From assembly GCA_009761415.1 (NCBI GenBank), contig QUOL01000029.1, positions 1 to 64,000 of the forward strand: 64,000 nt of DNA, read 5' to 3'. This document shows, in pieces, positions 11,653-22,782 of this stretch. This DNA comes from Sarcomyxa edulis. Its lineage: Eukaryota > Basidiomycota > Agaricomycetes > Agaricales > Mycenaceae. The translations under genes were made by a program, and so were the position numbers. Under the pieces are notes generated by a model, which was given only the letters and a program-made list of their open reading frames with translations, was not told the DNA's origin and did no database searches. Positions within the stretch are counted from its first letter, which is position 1. The number at the start of each line of letters is the position of its first letter.

Positions 11653-12648
11653 AACAAACTATACTTAGCAACTATTGTTTGGTCCTCATCTGACTTCCAA
11701 TAATGGAAATCTAATTTTAGCTCAAAATCTAGACTCTGATCAGGGCTATGTCATGAGTCAAGTGCCTGGATGCCAATTTTATCTCTAAATATTTTATATT
11801 ACAACCCAAACAATACTTTGCAAGTATTGTTTGGTTCCTTTTTGATTTATGGTGATGTTGATTTTTACTTGATATATGTGATGGACCATATATGTAATAG
11901 ACCAAACTATACTTCTATAGTATTGTTTGGCTCTCTCTTGAGCACATGGTGATGGTGATCAAATCTATTTTTGAATAACATGTGTAATGGACCAAACTAT
12001 ACTTCCAAAGTATTGTTTGGCTCTTGGTCATCTGTAATTTTTGATCAGACTCATGTGATTGATGAAGTGCCTGGTGACCAAATCTATTTTTAAATAGCAT
12101 TTGTAATGGACCAAACTATACTTTTAAAGTATTGTTTGGCTTGCTCTTAAGCACTTGGTGATGATGATCAAATCTATTTTTGATCAGACTCATGTGATTG
12201 ATGAAGTGCCTGGTAACCAAACTATACTTCACAAGTATTGTTTGGTTATCCCTTGGTCTTGGTGATTTGTACTTTTGATCAGACTCATGTGATTGATGAA
12301 GTGCCTGGTGACCAAATCTATTTTTGAACAACATTTGTCATAGACCAAACTATACTTCCAAAGTATTGTTTGGCTCTCTTTCTTGACTCTTGGTGATCAG
12401 TCTGTAATTTTTAATCAGACTCATGTGATTGATTAGGTGCCTGATAACTAAATCTATTTTTAAATGTCACATGTGATGAACCAAACTATACTTCTAAAGT
12501 ATTGTTTGGCTCTCTCTTGAACATTTGGTGATGGTGATCAAATCTATTTTTGATCAGACTCATGTGATTGATGAAGTGCCTGGTGATTAAATCTATTTTT
12601 GAGTGACATGTGTGATGGACCAAACAATACTTTGTAAGTATAGTTTGG
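11653..12648. repeat. Satellite array B: nine near-palindromic elements, irregular spacing
   Basis: The same CCAAAC...GTTTGG palindrome as in array A, starting near 11653, 11806, 11902, 11992, 12111, 12217, 12344, 12481 and 12620, at 90-153 bp spacing. The linkers are different from array A and carry repeated TGATCAGACTCATGTGATTG and AAATCTATTTTT segments. The array is again immediately upstream of an OrsD/RecQ-type gene. The unit at 12620 is present in the opposite orientation and the unit at 11806 is almost perfectly symmetrical. Confidence 0.9.
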
Positions 12649-13261
12649 TTGAGTACTGGTCTGTCTTCATTGTCACTTAAGTGCTGCAGTTTCATACAAT
12701 CTTGATGCATGCCCTAACCTCAGCTATTTGAAGGAGTAGTCTGTTTATAAAACCTGTTGCAAATACCTAACCTCAGTTGAGCTCTGTTAATGCCTAACCT
12801 TAGTTCATACTAGATAGATTTGTACAGTATACATGCAAAGATGGTGAGCATCTATAATATATGTTTTCCTGTCAAAGGCTACATAGTATGATCATGCATG
12901 TCACTGTGACAAAGCTATTTTGTATGTTAGACCTACTTGTGACATGGCCTCCTGCTGGATCTCAGGTGATTCAGCACTCATTGGCCTGTTTTGTGCTTAG
13001 ATGAGAGGTGTTTGGTTAGTCCTTGTGGGGTCTGTCAATAGCATCATATACCTTCATTTTGAGCCCTTCACCGCCCAAAACACCCCCCAAACAAGCGTAG
13101 AATCCTTTGATGAAAGGCTGCACCAGAATCAGAGTACTTACGGAGGCTTTGCAACGTGAGGAAGTGCATATGGGCTTTTCCACTGGGTATACATGGTGTT
13201 TTGGGTTGCCTGAACGTCGTGCCACAGTCAAAATTTGGATCCAAGCATGTTGGTGCCGGGG
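12649..13261. other. Non-coding stretch after satellite array B
   Basis: CCTAACCTCAG-like motifs recur near 12713, 12759 and 12792, reminiscent of degenerate telomere-type sequence but not in a regular array. No gene is supported. Confidence 0.4.
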
Positions 13262-13735
13262 CTCCCGATGGCTGGCTAGGCGCCGGCGCTTATGGGCCTG
13301 CTGTGAGCTCAAACCAGAGGTGTTTTGCAAATGCTCTTGGGCACGAGGTCCTGGGACCCTAACGCAACTTTTCAGATGCCTACGGGCCGAAACACCTGAC
13401 CCTTCTTAACGGGCCCCCCCGTTAAGGGCCTAATTAGAGTAGGTGTTCTTTATATCCCAAAAATACATACCATTCAAAAAAATAGTGAAATTCCCCAGGC
13501 TCGGGTCAGCGCAGCATTTCGGTATCGGATGAAAAGTGCTTACGCCTGCTCTGTGGAAATGAGGCTATTATATATTAAGGGTATATACATATAGGTGAAA
13601 ATTTTATATTTTCCGAAAGCTGAGATGCGTGCGCTCACTTTCTGATACTTTTTATGACATTTGGATACAGGCGCAGGTCAGCGCAGCTCAATTCCCAAAA
13701 GTTTTGCCAATGCCCCATTGGCAAAATTCCAAGAA
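13262..13735. repeat. Conserved subtelomeric block, copy 2
   Basis: Direct-orientation counterpart of 7080-7570. The GCTCCCGATG start, the C-run, the CCTAATTAGAGTAGGT segment and the CAGCGCAGCATTTCGGTATC segment are all kept. It closes the second subtelomeric unit. Confidence 0.8.
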
Positions 13736-13930
13736 GATAGACCCTCCTTCCATATTTCCCCACCTCTTTTTACCTCCCCTCACCTCCTTTGACCCTATTT
13801 TCATCTCCCCTTACCTCTTTTCACCTTCTATCACCTCCCCCCACCTCCTTGACCCTCTGTTCACCTTCTTTGACCTCCCCTATCACCTCTCCCCACCTCT
13901 TTTCACTTTCTCCTGCCTCGTTTTTGTATT
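13736..13930. repeat. Polypyrimidine tract
   Basis: About 190 bp almost free of G on the plus strand, made of loosely repeated CACCTC and TTTCACCT blocks. It is strongly strand-asymmetric low-complexity sequence. Open frames across it only reflect the lack of purine-containing stop codons. Confidence 0.8.
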
Positions 13931-14377
13931 ATGTTATTTTTTTTAGTGCTGTATTAGATATTAGTTTTGCCAATCCATCTGGTTCTCAATACCTGAGATT
14001 TTAGAAGTAAATATGCAGATATTTCTGGAAACCTTTGGAAAAGCTGTCAGAATTCATGGGAAAAAGCACAGAAAAGCATGAAAAATCTAGAAAAGCTTGA
14101 AATCGCATGCCAGATTTTAGGGGGGCTGCTAGATTGGTCGAAAAATCTGAGTTTTCTGGATCTTGAATATTTGTCAGAAAAAGCTGAATATTCTTGAGTA
14201 TTTGATAATATATACTGAAGTTTCAGATATATTCAGGTTTAGGTTTTCCCTGATGATATTGTGATGGTATATCTCAAAGGCTAGGATGATCTCCAAGTTG
14301 TAAGTCCTCACATCTAGCACCGCCTCATGATCTTGTCTAAACCAGGTTTGACTTAGGTTCGACTCCTCATTCGATGG
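13931..14377. other. AT-rich intergenic sequence
   Basis: No open frame or RNA gene is supported. A GGTTCGACTCC segment near 14357 looks like a polymerase III B-box, but the surrounding sequence does not fold into a tRNA. Confidence 0.4.
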
Positions 14378-14699
14378 TGTTATATTCTACACCTCCATCG
14401 CTGGGGCTCTTTTCAATAAGCTGTACCAGGGATGACTCCCATTGCATACACCCGATCCTTTTACAGTGCCTTCGGTCTCGGGGGTTCTCGCGTTGACAGG
14501 GCTGATGTTCACCGGCTTCAGACTGCCATTGTTGCCGGTTCTAGTCGTAGCATCCTCGTGCACATAGACCGACACGTCGCTCGTTCGTTGATCAAATTGT
14601 TTATTATGTATGTCGGAGATCTTGGGCCCTGTTCCCCATCTCTTTGAGGCTCGAGCCTTACTATACTTGTAATGTAGCCTTCGGGATGGCATTCTAACA
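14378..14699 (-). mobile_element. Solo LTR candidate, 322 bp
   Basis: The segment begins TGTTATATTCTA and ends CATTCTAACA on the plus strand, giving TG...CA ends with a TGTTA/TAACA terminal inverted repeat. Size and end structure fit a retrotransposon long terminal repeat. No gag, pol or second LTR is beside it and no clear target-site duplication was found. The minus orientation is inferred from the TGTTAGAATG end, which looks like the usual 5' end. Confidence 0.5.
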
Positions 14700-15904
14700 C
14701 ATATATCTACCTGAAATCAATACATCTATCATTATATCTTTATCTGTCAAAGTGTCTTGGAAGTGACTTTCAAGCCTTCAGGTGAACCTTCAGAAGGCCT
14801 TGAACACTTCGGGTGACCTGGACGAAGCCTTCCTGATGTCGTACGGGCTGTCTTATTGTGGCTTACCCAAGGCGAAGTGTCTTCGCCCAAGGACATCTAC
14901 GTAGCGCCTTACGTGGCCTTAGGTCTTAACTGCCTTCCCAAGGCGTCGTAAGGCCACGTAAGGCGTTCAAGGCCAGGTGTATTTTCACTGATGATCACGA
15001 TTTTCTGCTTTGGGATCCCCTCGAGTTATCCATGACGAAGAGTCAAAGCTGGTTTTTCTCTGAATCTCGTATTTCGGGGACTTTCTGTCTCACTGTTGCT
15101 TCTTTGCTCGTTGAAGAGCCCGTGAATACTTCATGCTTGTCGATTAAAACCTCGCATGGACTCTGACTGTGCTGCTATGGTCCTCGTGGCTTTCAAATCC
15201 TTAGTTTGTGGGTCTACATCAAGATCACTTTGCGAATAGGGCTGTGCATCCAGGTCAGATATCATTCCACACTAATACTCATGGTTCGAGCGCAGGTAGT
15301 ATCAAAGTGTGTTGATCTCGTAGGACGATTCGATGTCTACACCCGCTGGTAGTTCAGGTCCTCATCGCTGTTGAAACGGGGTGCGAATAATTGATTGCGG
15401 ATCTTCATGTGCTTGTACTGGGCTTCCTTCGCGATCGGCCATTTCGGACCAAGCTTTGCAACTTGTTCACCATCTGGAGGATGCATATTTATTGCGTGCT
15501 ATACTCGCGAAGGTATCTCCAACAATAAGTGCTCCCAAATTCCTTCGAGGATCCACGGACGGTGCACTACCCCTTGCTCGTTCATCAGGCTTGGATGGAC
15601 TCTCATAGCGCGGAACAAGGCTCAGCGAAGGTCTTTCGTGGGTCAAACGTTCGGAGAAGTACCGCTCAAGCGTTCTCGGACTTCAGGTGGTGTCATCGTG
15701 CTCTCCGAGTACCCCACCGAGCTTCAGCGAAGACAGAATTCGGTCCCAGGTATTCCGGTTCTAGTCGCACCTGCTCATAAATAGGACCTTCATCGTGCCA
15801 CACGTTGGCCACACGTGTGTGGGTATCTGAGTCGAAAGGCGACGTACAAAAGCTGACCTGATTAGAGTCGAAACCCTCATATCTCATTTAGCGTACTGCA
15901 AAAG
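14700..15904. other. Intergenic stretch with a 17-bp inverted repeat
   Basis: Exact inverted arms lie at 14905-14921 and 14949-14965 (CGCCTTACGTGGCCTTA and its reverse complement), separated by 27 bp. Related AAGGC motifs surround them. Overlapping open frames at 15381-15784 are unrecognised and not supported. The final 130 bp are the promoter of the HsbA-like gene, with a CATAAATA segment near 15775. Confidence 0.5.
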
Positions 15905-16619
15905 ATGGTTCAAATTCATTACTCCGTCCTCTTCGTCGCATCTCTTGCCGTCCTTGGCTTCGCTGCACCCAGCTCCAAGCGCACCGTTCCCCAGGTCGAG
16001 GCCGATATCAAGAACATCAATGCGAACGTTGTCGCTCTCAACAATGCCCTCAACGCGTTTCCGAACAATGGTGGGTCCTTGTCTCAAGCTCTCGTGAGTG
16101 CCAACCGTTTCTTCTTCTATCAGTCTCTCACTCGTATATATTCCAGGCCATCCATACCAGTGCGACAACTGTGGAGAGTTCCTTGAACAAAGGCACGACC
16201 GACGTCGCCGTACGTATAGTCTCTTTTTTCGCTGTGTTCCGCTCTGAGTTCTGTATACATAGGCTACCCCGAACGTCGGCGAATCCGATGCTAAAACTAT
16301 CATTGACGCGGTTCAAGCTTTCGAACCCACCATCCTTACCGCTCTCAACACCATCATTGGAAAGAGAGCTGCATTCCAAGCCCTCCCCGTCGGTGGCATT
16401 GTCGCTATTGTGAGGAAGGACATCAACGACCTGAACGTCGCGACAGTGGCCTTTGGGACTAACTTGATCAGTGGGGCTCCGGTAAGCATTTATGCTTGTC
16501 TTCAGTGTCTATGAGTCAGCTATTCACTGTTTTATCAGCCTGATTTGAAGGCCCGAGCTCAGGCCATCAAGGCGAGTATTGACGTCGCGTTCGCCAAGGC
16601 AGTAGCAGCCTATAAGTAG
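15905..16619 (+). CDS. HsbA-like secreted cell-wall protein, paralogue 1
   Basis: Four-exon gene of the hydrophobic surface binding protein A (HsbA, PF12296-type) family, small secreted helical proteins that bind hydrophobic surfaces or the cell wall. A clear signal peptide (MVQIHYSVLFVASLAVLGFA) is followed by a QVEADI start of the mature domain. Introns begin at 16094 (GTGAGT), near 16210 (GTACGT) and after NLISGAP (GTAAGC), and all restore the frame. The central segment reads DAKTIIDAVQAFEPTILTAL. The protein ends KAVAAYK and TAG at 16617-16619. Mature length is about 160 residues, usual for the family. This is the best-conserved member of the local set together with the copies at 22058 and 39024. 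Confidence 0.9.
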
Positions 16620-17033
16620 ATTGGAGCAACACCCTGACGCAGCAGGATCTGGGTACAGACAGTTTTTCACTCTGCCTCGTTGCTTTTTTCCCGAAATCGC
16701 TGCTTGGACTTGCCAAAAGAAGTATATCCGTGTATGGACACCACAATTTTGGATTCGAACAGATGCAGCCTTCTTTTTGCATCTCAAAACTTCTCAGAGA
16801 CCGAGTTCTAGAAACGGAGTGGCGAGCACAAGACTCAGCAAGCAGGAACTCAACTAGTTGAGAAGTAACTGCAGTAAGATGTAGTGGAACATCAATTCCG
16901 AACCCACAAACTTCGGTATTGAGAGATTCATTGCGGTCACTAGCCTCATGTATCTGCATCACATTAGATCACTTCTTCACGATTTTGGTCACATCTACAT
17001 GGGTAGAGGTATACTCTCATCTCCCCATCTCCT
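16620..17033. other. Convergent intergenic region
   Basis: Downstream of the HsbA-like gene and of the MFS transporter, which point at each other. Nothing beyond 3' untranslated sequence is seen. Confidence 0.5.
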
Positions 17034-19161
17034 TCACCTCGTTAACGCCTTCTCCTTGATAAACAACGACGAAACGGCTGCACATGCAGCCATCACAACC
17101 GTGAAAGCCAACGTCACATGTACAGCCTGCTCATACGACGCTCGTACGATTCCTCGTGTGTATGGATCCAGCGTCTCGACGTAACTCAGTGATTCACGAA
17201 CGCGGCGTACGATCTAATGGTATCAGCTCAGGAGTCATCCAAGATAAAAGACGAGCTGTAAACGACGAACCTCATCGACGTCCTCCCCGACCAACTTCTT
17301 TCTGAGCTCACTTCGCAGCGTGTCCTGTACGAGGGTGCTGCCCACGGACAGCCCTACGACCGATCCTAATGACCGGAAGAGGTACGATACTATGTAAAGA
17401 TCGAAGCCTCAGCCTGAGTATCACTAACAGCATCCTGTGCGGCTTACCAGCTGTTGCAATAGCTTGATCTTTCGGTCCAGCATTTGCGATCAGAGCAATC
17501 AGACTAGTCGTGATTCCCGTGCCTATACATCTCAACAGTCAGACAAAACTTGGAATAGCTAGAACAAAGACCGACCGTTTCCGAGGCTCGCAGTGACAAG
17601 ACCTATTCAAGCGTTTAGCGCCACTCTCCTCTCCATGATTATCAATGACAAACTCACCAATTGCGATAGCGATAGTAGAATGCACCACAACGCCCGTCAT
17701 AAGAGAGATGATGATAGCCCCAACCAAGAGCCCAAAGTACGCAATCGCTGTGAGAACGTAATACTTTCCCGTTGCCTGCATAATCAACCCGCCACCCAGA
17801 CTCCCCGCCACGCCCGCTGCGATACTCGGTAACAGCCACAACCCTGCTTGCGAAGGCGTCTTTCCCTGGACTGCTTGGAAGTACAGAGCGAGGTGGAAGA
17901 GCATAGTCAATGCAGAAGCGACACCGAAAAAGTTGCAAAGGTAACTCGCGATGAGCGAGGAGTTGCATATGATTCGTTTGGGAGCAAACGGTTCGCTCGC
18001 TAGCTCCATCTCGATAGTCGCGAAGATGACAAAAAACACGATAAATGCGACGAGAGATGCAAGGGTAAGACGATCAGTCCAAGAGACATTCCCGCCTCGA
18101 TCCAGACCGAAGAGAAGAGAGAAAACAGTGAGGACTAGGAAGATCGCGCCAGTGAAGTCAACACGTTTCAACTTGGCGACGAAATCGGCATTGGAGGTCT
18201 TCGGTAGCTTGAGAGCTAGAGAGACACTGGCCATGGCGAGGACGGTGACTGGAACTTGAACGAGGAATGCCCTATGGTAAGGGCGTTAGCATTTAGGAAA
18301 GCCTCAGAGATACCTTTGACTGACCATCGCCAGCCGATACTATCTGCCAAGAAACCGCCTAGAGGCGCGCCGACGGCTGAGCCAGTGGCGAACACGATGT
18401 TAATGATACCTGTTGATTCCCGATCAATTACTGCCCGTCATGACTAGGAACGTATACTGACCTTGCCAGGTTCCTCTTGATCGTAGTGGCACAATATCCG
18501 ACATGATGATACTGACAACGCTGTACAGAGCAAGTCGTTGGAAGGCATAGGCGCGATCAAAAGTAAGAAAGCACGCACGTATTGATTCCTCCTCCACCGG
18601 CACCGGCGAAGGCACGGGCAGCTATGAGCTCAGTCATGTTCCGAGCAAGTCCACAGAGCCAGCATCCGACTCCGAAGATGGTGAGAGCAAACAGAAGACA
18701 CGGTTTACGGCCAAATATGTCACTCAGTTTTCCATACAGAGGCCTAACCAGCAGATGAGCAGATCTTCGAGTATCGTTGAATTGAAGGGACCCACTGGAA
18801 ACTTGTCAGTGTTAGAAGGTAACCCGTCGCGATCCAGCTCGTATTCTGTAACTGGTTCAGATCGCTACCTATGGCAGCATACGAGGACACAACAATCGTT
18901 GAATCCATCGCGGATAGAAATATGGCGATTGCCATTGGGGTCACCTAGACGCACATCCATGAGTATCCGACAGATGAAATGTTGCGACTAACGTACAACT
19001 GATGCTAGAGCGAGAGTCGATGTCTGAGGTTCCAATACTACCTCGTCTACCTCTGGTGGAGGGGTGCTGCTGCTTGATTCTGACTCGACTGATATTGTGT
19101 CGACTGATGCATAATTGGCAGTAATTTTTGTACTGAGCAGCGGGGAAGTCTCGTCGGACAT
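17034..19161 (-). CDS. MFS transporter, DHA2 / vacuolar basic amino acid permease type
   Basis: Multi-exon major facilitator superfamily gene. The N-terminus MSDETSPLLSTK is typical of fungal vacuolar Vba/Fnx-type permeases. Motif A reads PLYGKLSDIFGRKP across a splice joint near 18742. An AVGAPLGG motif C-like segment precedes the GWRW turn. The central ORF (18234-17539) encodes further membrane helices, and TGITTSLIALIANAGP marks a late helix pair. Three further small introns in the 3' part restore the frame; after the last one (GTTCGT...TTAG, about 57 bp) the C-terminal exon ends FIKEKALTR with TGA at 17034-17036. Without that intron the protein would seem to stop early. Expected to have 14 membrane spans and export or sequester basic amino acids or drugs by proton antiport; the exact substrate is not predictable. 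Confidence 0.85.
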
Positions 19162-19401
19162 CGTCGAAGAGCTCTTGGTGACCTGGGAGATGGCGTGATA
19201 GAGCTGAACAATCACTAACACTATCTTCGGCTAAGGTGAGTATCTCGACATATATAAGTGAATACCCCTGAGAAATGCAAAGATAAGAAACGCGTCGATC
19301 GTTTCCAAATTACAAGTCAAATGCACCCACCCTAAACCACGAATGCGTCGTTCCCGACGGTGAGCAGACATCAAACAGGTCAACGCACGGGCCATCTCTC
19401 G
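19162..19401. promoter_or_regulatory. Divergent promoter region
   Basis: 240 bp separate the start codons of the minus-strand MFS gene and the plus-strand hypothetical gene. TATATAAG at 19250-19257 could serve as a TATA element. The direction it serves is not determined. Confidence 0.4.
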
Positions 19402-19989
19402 ATGCCAAAGGAAGAACCTGAAGATGTCGCACTACCTCCAAATCCAGTCCCGACGAGAGAAGAAGCAGATAACGCCGCAAAGGAGCGAAAAGCGTCGCTC
19501 AAATCCATAACAGATATTCGTCGAGCATTCGCCTGGCAATTGCATCGATGGCCCATCGACAAAAACGTCGTTTGGGAGCGCACTAAAATTCATCTACCCC
19601 GTACATATCTGGCGAGGGAAGGCGAGGACCTGCGTGCCATATACGAGGGAACAGACCTCAACCAATTTGTCTATCAACACTATCTCGACCATGTCGATCC
19701 TAAATATGACACTTGGGTCAATTATGTTTCACCTGACCACATCGTTTCTCGCAGGTAAGCTGATTCCAGCATAGTTCACGGTTTTTTTCATGTTTGACGC
19801 CTCTGGTTTCCAAGGCACGAGTTCTTAGGTCCTGATCCACGCGTAGCTGGCTATTTCTTCGACGTCGACGGCGAGGTCCACATTCGCTGGTGGGATGGCT
19901 TCCTAAACGACCAATGGATGGATACACAAAAATGGAAAATAGACGTGACCAAGGACGAAGAAGGGAATTGGGTGGAGAATATAGCCTAG
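19402..19989 (+). CDS. Hypothetical protein
   Basis: Two-exon gene of about 177 codons. The start ATG at 19402 was chosen because the frame from the ATG at 19343 stops at once. One intron (19755-19814, GTAAGC...CAAG) joins SRR to HEFLGPDPRV. The second exon has a regular WWDGFLNDQWMDTQKWKIDV segment rich in Trp and Asp and ends in TAG at 19987-19989. There is no signal peptide or membrane segment. I do not recognise the family; it looks like a small soluble conserved protein. It is transcribed divergently from the MFS gene. Confidence 0.6.
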
Positions 19990-20844
19990 TCTCCATCCAT
20001 TCACACTTGTCTTTCGAGAACAAAATGCGTCGTCGTCATACTTTGGCGCGCTTCTGCGTACATATGTCCAAAATGGCAACACGAGTTCGTGCTCATCGTT
20101 TCTTTGAGCGGAAATCACGGAAGGGCGCACGTCGACGTTCGAATATCAAGCATTCGGACATGTCTACAAAAGAGGTGCACTTGTCTCTTGCTATCTGGAC
20201 AGAGCCTGCAAACTTCTTAGGTGCATGCGGCGCAAACTTCTTTCGTTGAAAATGTCAAGACTCGTGTCGATTAGACTTATCCAAGACTTATCATTCTGAA
20301 GATCTATATCAATATCTGCCTTCGTTAAATACCCTTGTAACGCTTGGGACGCCATTAGCAGGACAACTCGCATGATACAGGCCATTTTTACCTTATAGGT
20401 GCATCTGTTGCTCGTCATACATCTTTTCGTGGGCATATACGTCAATATCACTCTTGATCATCTGCTAGACGATGTCTCTCGGATCCGAGGTGACGCTCCA
20501 TCGAAGCTCTCCGATTCTTGACTCGATGATCCTCTCTATCAGTGATGGTAGAGTACTCCTCGTCTGCGTGTATACAACTGACAATGACTTGACAGACACC
20601 TCTCCCTAGAAATTCCAGTTCGGAAGGGTTACAATACTATGTAAGCTTCACAGTAATGCAATACGCCTCCTCGCTCCGTATTACATGGAAGTCAGACCTC
20701 CCGAGTTTCTCTCATCGCTTGCACAGGAGCCGATAATCGGTACGCACATGTCCTCGCGCCCCTTCTCGACTGTATAAGAGAATGGCTCATTGTCTTCGAA
20801 ACTTCAGACCGATACTTACCGCTGCAGTCTACATACGTTGCACG
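19990..20844. other. Intergenic region and promoter of HsbA paralogue 2
   Basis: No gene supported. TATAAGA at 20773 lies about 70 bp before the next start codon and is a likely TATA box. Confidence 0.45.
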
Positions 20845-21638
20845 ATGGTCCAGATCCATTCCACTATCCGTGTCCTCTTCGTTGCAACATTAACCGTCCT
20901 CACTATCGGAATCTCTGCTACGGTTTCGCTCGATAGGACGATCACGCTGGTCGAGAGCCGTTTGAGCGACGCGAACTCGAAGCTCTTAGCCTACAACAAC
21001 CTGGTCCAAGCGATTACCATCGCATCGTCGGAGTCGTTCAGTAACGTCTTTGTAAGTAGCATCCATGATTAGCAGTCAATATCCTGGCCCATACTGATGT
21101 GTGTGTGTGACTTAGGAAATTCATAACGCGGCCTCTGATCTGGACTGTTCTCTGAGCAGAGCAAATGTAGCTCTCTGGGTATGTACCACAAATATGTTGA
21201 TCCTCGTTTCCAATCCTCAAAAGCTTCTCTGTCTAAAGACCACCTCGACTGAGGGGGAATACGATGGAAAGAGTGTCCTCGCCTTCGTCGTGGTCCTGCA
21301 GTCCGTCTTCTTGCAAGCACTCAAGACCTTGACCGCGGCCATCAACAAAACCAAATTTCTCGATTCCTCTGCACATGGGGCCGCTATTATCTTAGAAGAT
21401 CTCATATACCTCAACATGAGTTCTTCGCAGTTGATGTTTGGTTTGATTTACGCGGCTCCGGTATGTCTCTCCTTGGTACATATCTACCAGAATTATCTCA
21501 CCGATTAGACCACGTCGTACATAGAACGATGAGAAGGAGCAAGCTATTTCCATGAACGCCGACATGACTGATGCCTTTGCCAAGGCCATAGGAGCCTATA
21601 CTGCTAACAGTACGGTCCCGACGGATGGGAACCAGTAG
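20845..21638 (+). CDS. HsbA-like secreted protein, divergent paralogue 2
   Basis: Same four-exon plan as paralogue 1 but strongly diverged. A signal peptide (MVQIHSTIRVLFVATLTVLT) is followed by a mature region in which the usual KR processing site is replaced by LDRTITLVESRL. Introns follow SNVF (GTAAGT), VALW (GTATGT) and IYAAP (GTATGT). The second exon has a cysteine in DLDCSLSRAN that paralogues 1 and 5 lack. The last exon ends in a polar tail (PTDGNQ) with TAG at 21636-21638. It most resembles paralogue 4, so these two form a subgroup. Probably secreted; a changed surface partner is only a guess. Confidence 0.8.
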
Positions 21639-22057
21639 AACCTAGAACAAGACCGGACGATGAACCAGAACACTTGACCCTCCTTTGTAGTACACTACGT
21701 ACAAGCGGCTCTTTGTCTATTCCTTTTTTTTACCGTTAGCTTGAAGGATATCGAAATCCGGGGTTTTAACCTGCATTTGATGTTCCACCAAGTCCCGAAG
21801 CTCTATTTCTAGACGATGTCCAGGCGATGCAATCGCTCCTCGAAGCCTACTTGCTGGATTTTGTGTGCAATAGTCTGGCTCTGGGAGCCGCTCAAAAAAT
21901 CTCAGAGAGGCTGGATCTCGGAATCAAGCATGAATCTGTATCTTTTCTCGGTAAATACTTTATTTGGAAAGTCAAAGGTGGTAATTTGGGACGAAGAGAA
22001 GAGACCTAACGAAGGAATGGGTTGTAAGACTGTCCGAGCCCGACTTCTCGCTCGTCA
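21639..22057. other. Convergent intergenic region
   Basis: Between the 3' ends of HsbA paralogues 2 and 3. Short open frames at 21816-22067 are not supported. Confidence 0.45.
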
Positions 22058-22782
22058 TTACTCGTAGGCTGCTGCCGCCTTCGAAAACCCGGCATCGATT
22101 CTTGCTTTGATGGCCTGAACTTTTCCCTTGAACTCAGGCTGGGAGAAGAAGATCAGTAAGTATTTAAATGATAGATGACAAAAAAGCATGGATGTGTACT
22201 GGAGCGATTTTGATCAGGTTAGTCCCATACGCCGCCGTCGCGAGGTTTATGTCGTTTAGAACCTTTTGAACCATGTTGACCACGCCGCCACCAACGGGAA
22301 GGGCTTGGAACCCGGCTTTCTTGTCGATGATAGTGTCGAGCATGGTAAAGACGATGGGTACGAGTCCTTGAACTGTGGTGATGATGGTCTCGACATCAGA
22401 TTCGCCAATGTTTGAGGTAGCCTGTATGGGACATTAGAGGAGGGAATAATGAACAACAGAGATATACGCGCTGCGAAATCGGTTGCGCCTTTGTTCAGTG
22501 AGCTCTTCAGAGTCGTCGCACTGTTGTAAATAGCCTAAGTACATGAGAGTAAGAGACCAAGAAGGAAACGAAGTAGGTACGGATTGCTCTCACGAAGGCT
22601 TCAGGCAACGTCCCACCACTGGTTGGAAAAGCATTGAGGGCATCGTCGAGCACCACGATGTACCTAACAATGTCATCAATATCGGTCTCGACTTGAGGAA
22701 CGATGTGCCTAGAGATTGGTGCAGCGAAGCCGAGGACGGCAAGAGATGCGATGAAGACAATGGAGTAGTGGATTTGAACCAT
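22058..22782 (-). CDS. HsbA-like secreted protein, paralogue 3
   Basis: Minus-strand HsbA-family gene with the same exon plan as paralogue 1. The signal peptide MVQIHYSIVFIASLAVLGFA differs from paralogue 1 by two conservative changes, and the mature N-terminus PQVETDIDDI matches too. The last exon reads QAIKARIDAGF and ends KAAAAYE with TAA at 22058-22060. The third exon keeps a VEPMVVF-like helical region with the GGGVVNMVQ turn. Its promoter has TATAAAAG about 40 bp upstream (22817-22825 on the plus strand). The product is probably a secreted surface-binding protein. Its closeness to paralogue 1 and opposite orientation suggest local inverted duplication. Confidence 0.87.

Noticed and set aside
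5329..12648. CRISPR-like pattern of short palindromic repeats with spacers
   Set aside because: Eukaryotic chromosome end, linkers are themselves repeated and far too long, and there are no cas genes.
13629..13946. 105-codon open frame rich in Pro, Ser and Phe
   Set aside because: It is only the translation of the polypyrimidine tract.
14350..14375. Possible tRNA 3' half (GGTTCGACTCC B-box)
   Set aside because: No matching acceptor, D or anticodon stems can be drawn with the flanking sequence.
17195..17290. Premature stop in the MFS transporter after LVFYLG
   Set aside because: A 57-bp GT-AG intron removes it and joins to a good C-terminal exon ending at 17034.
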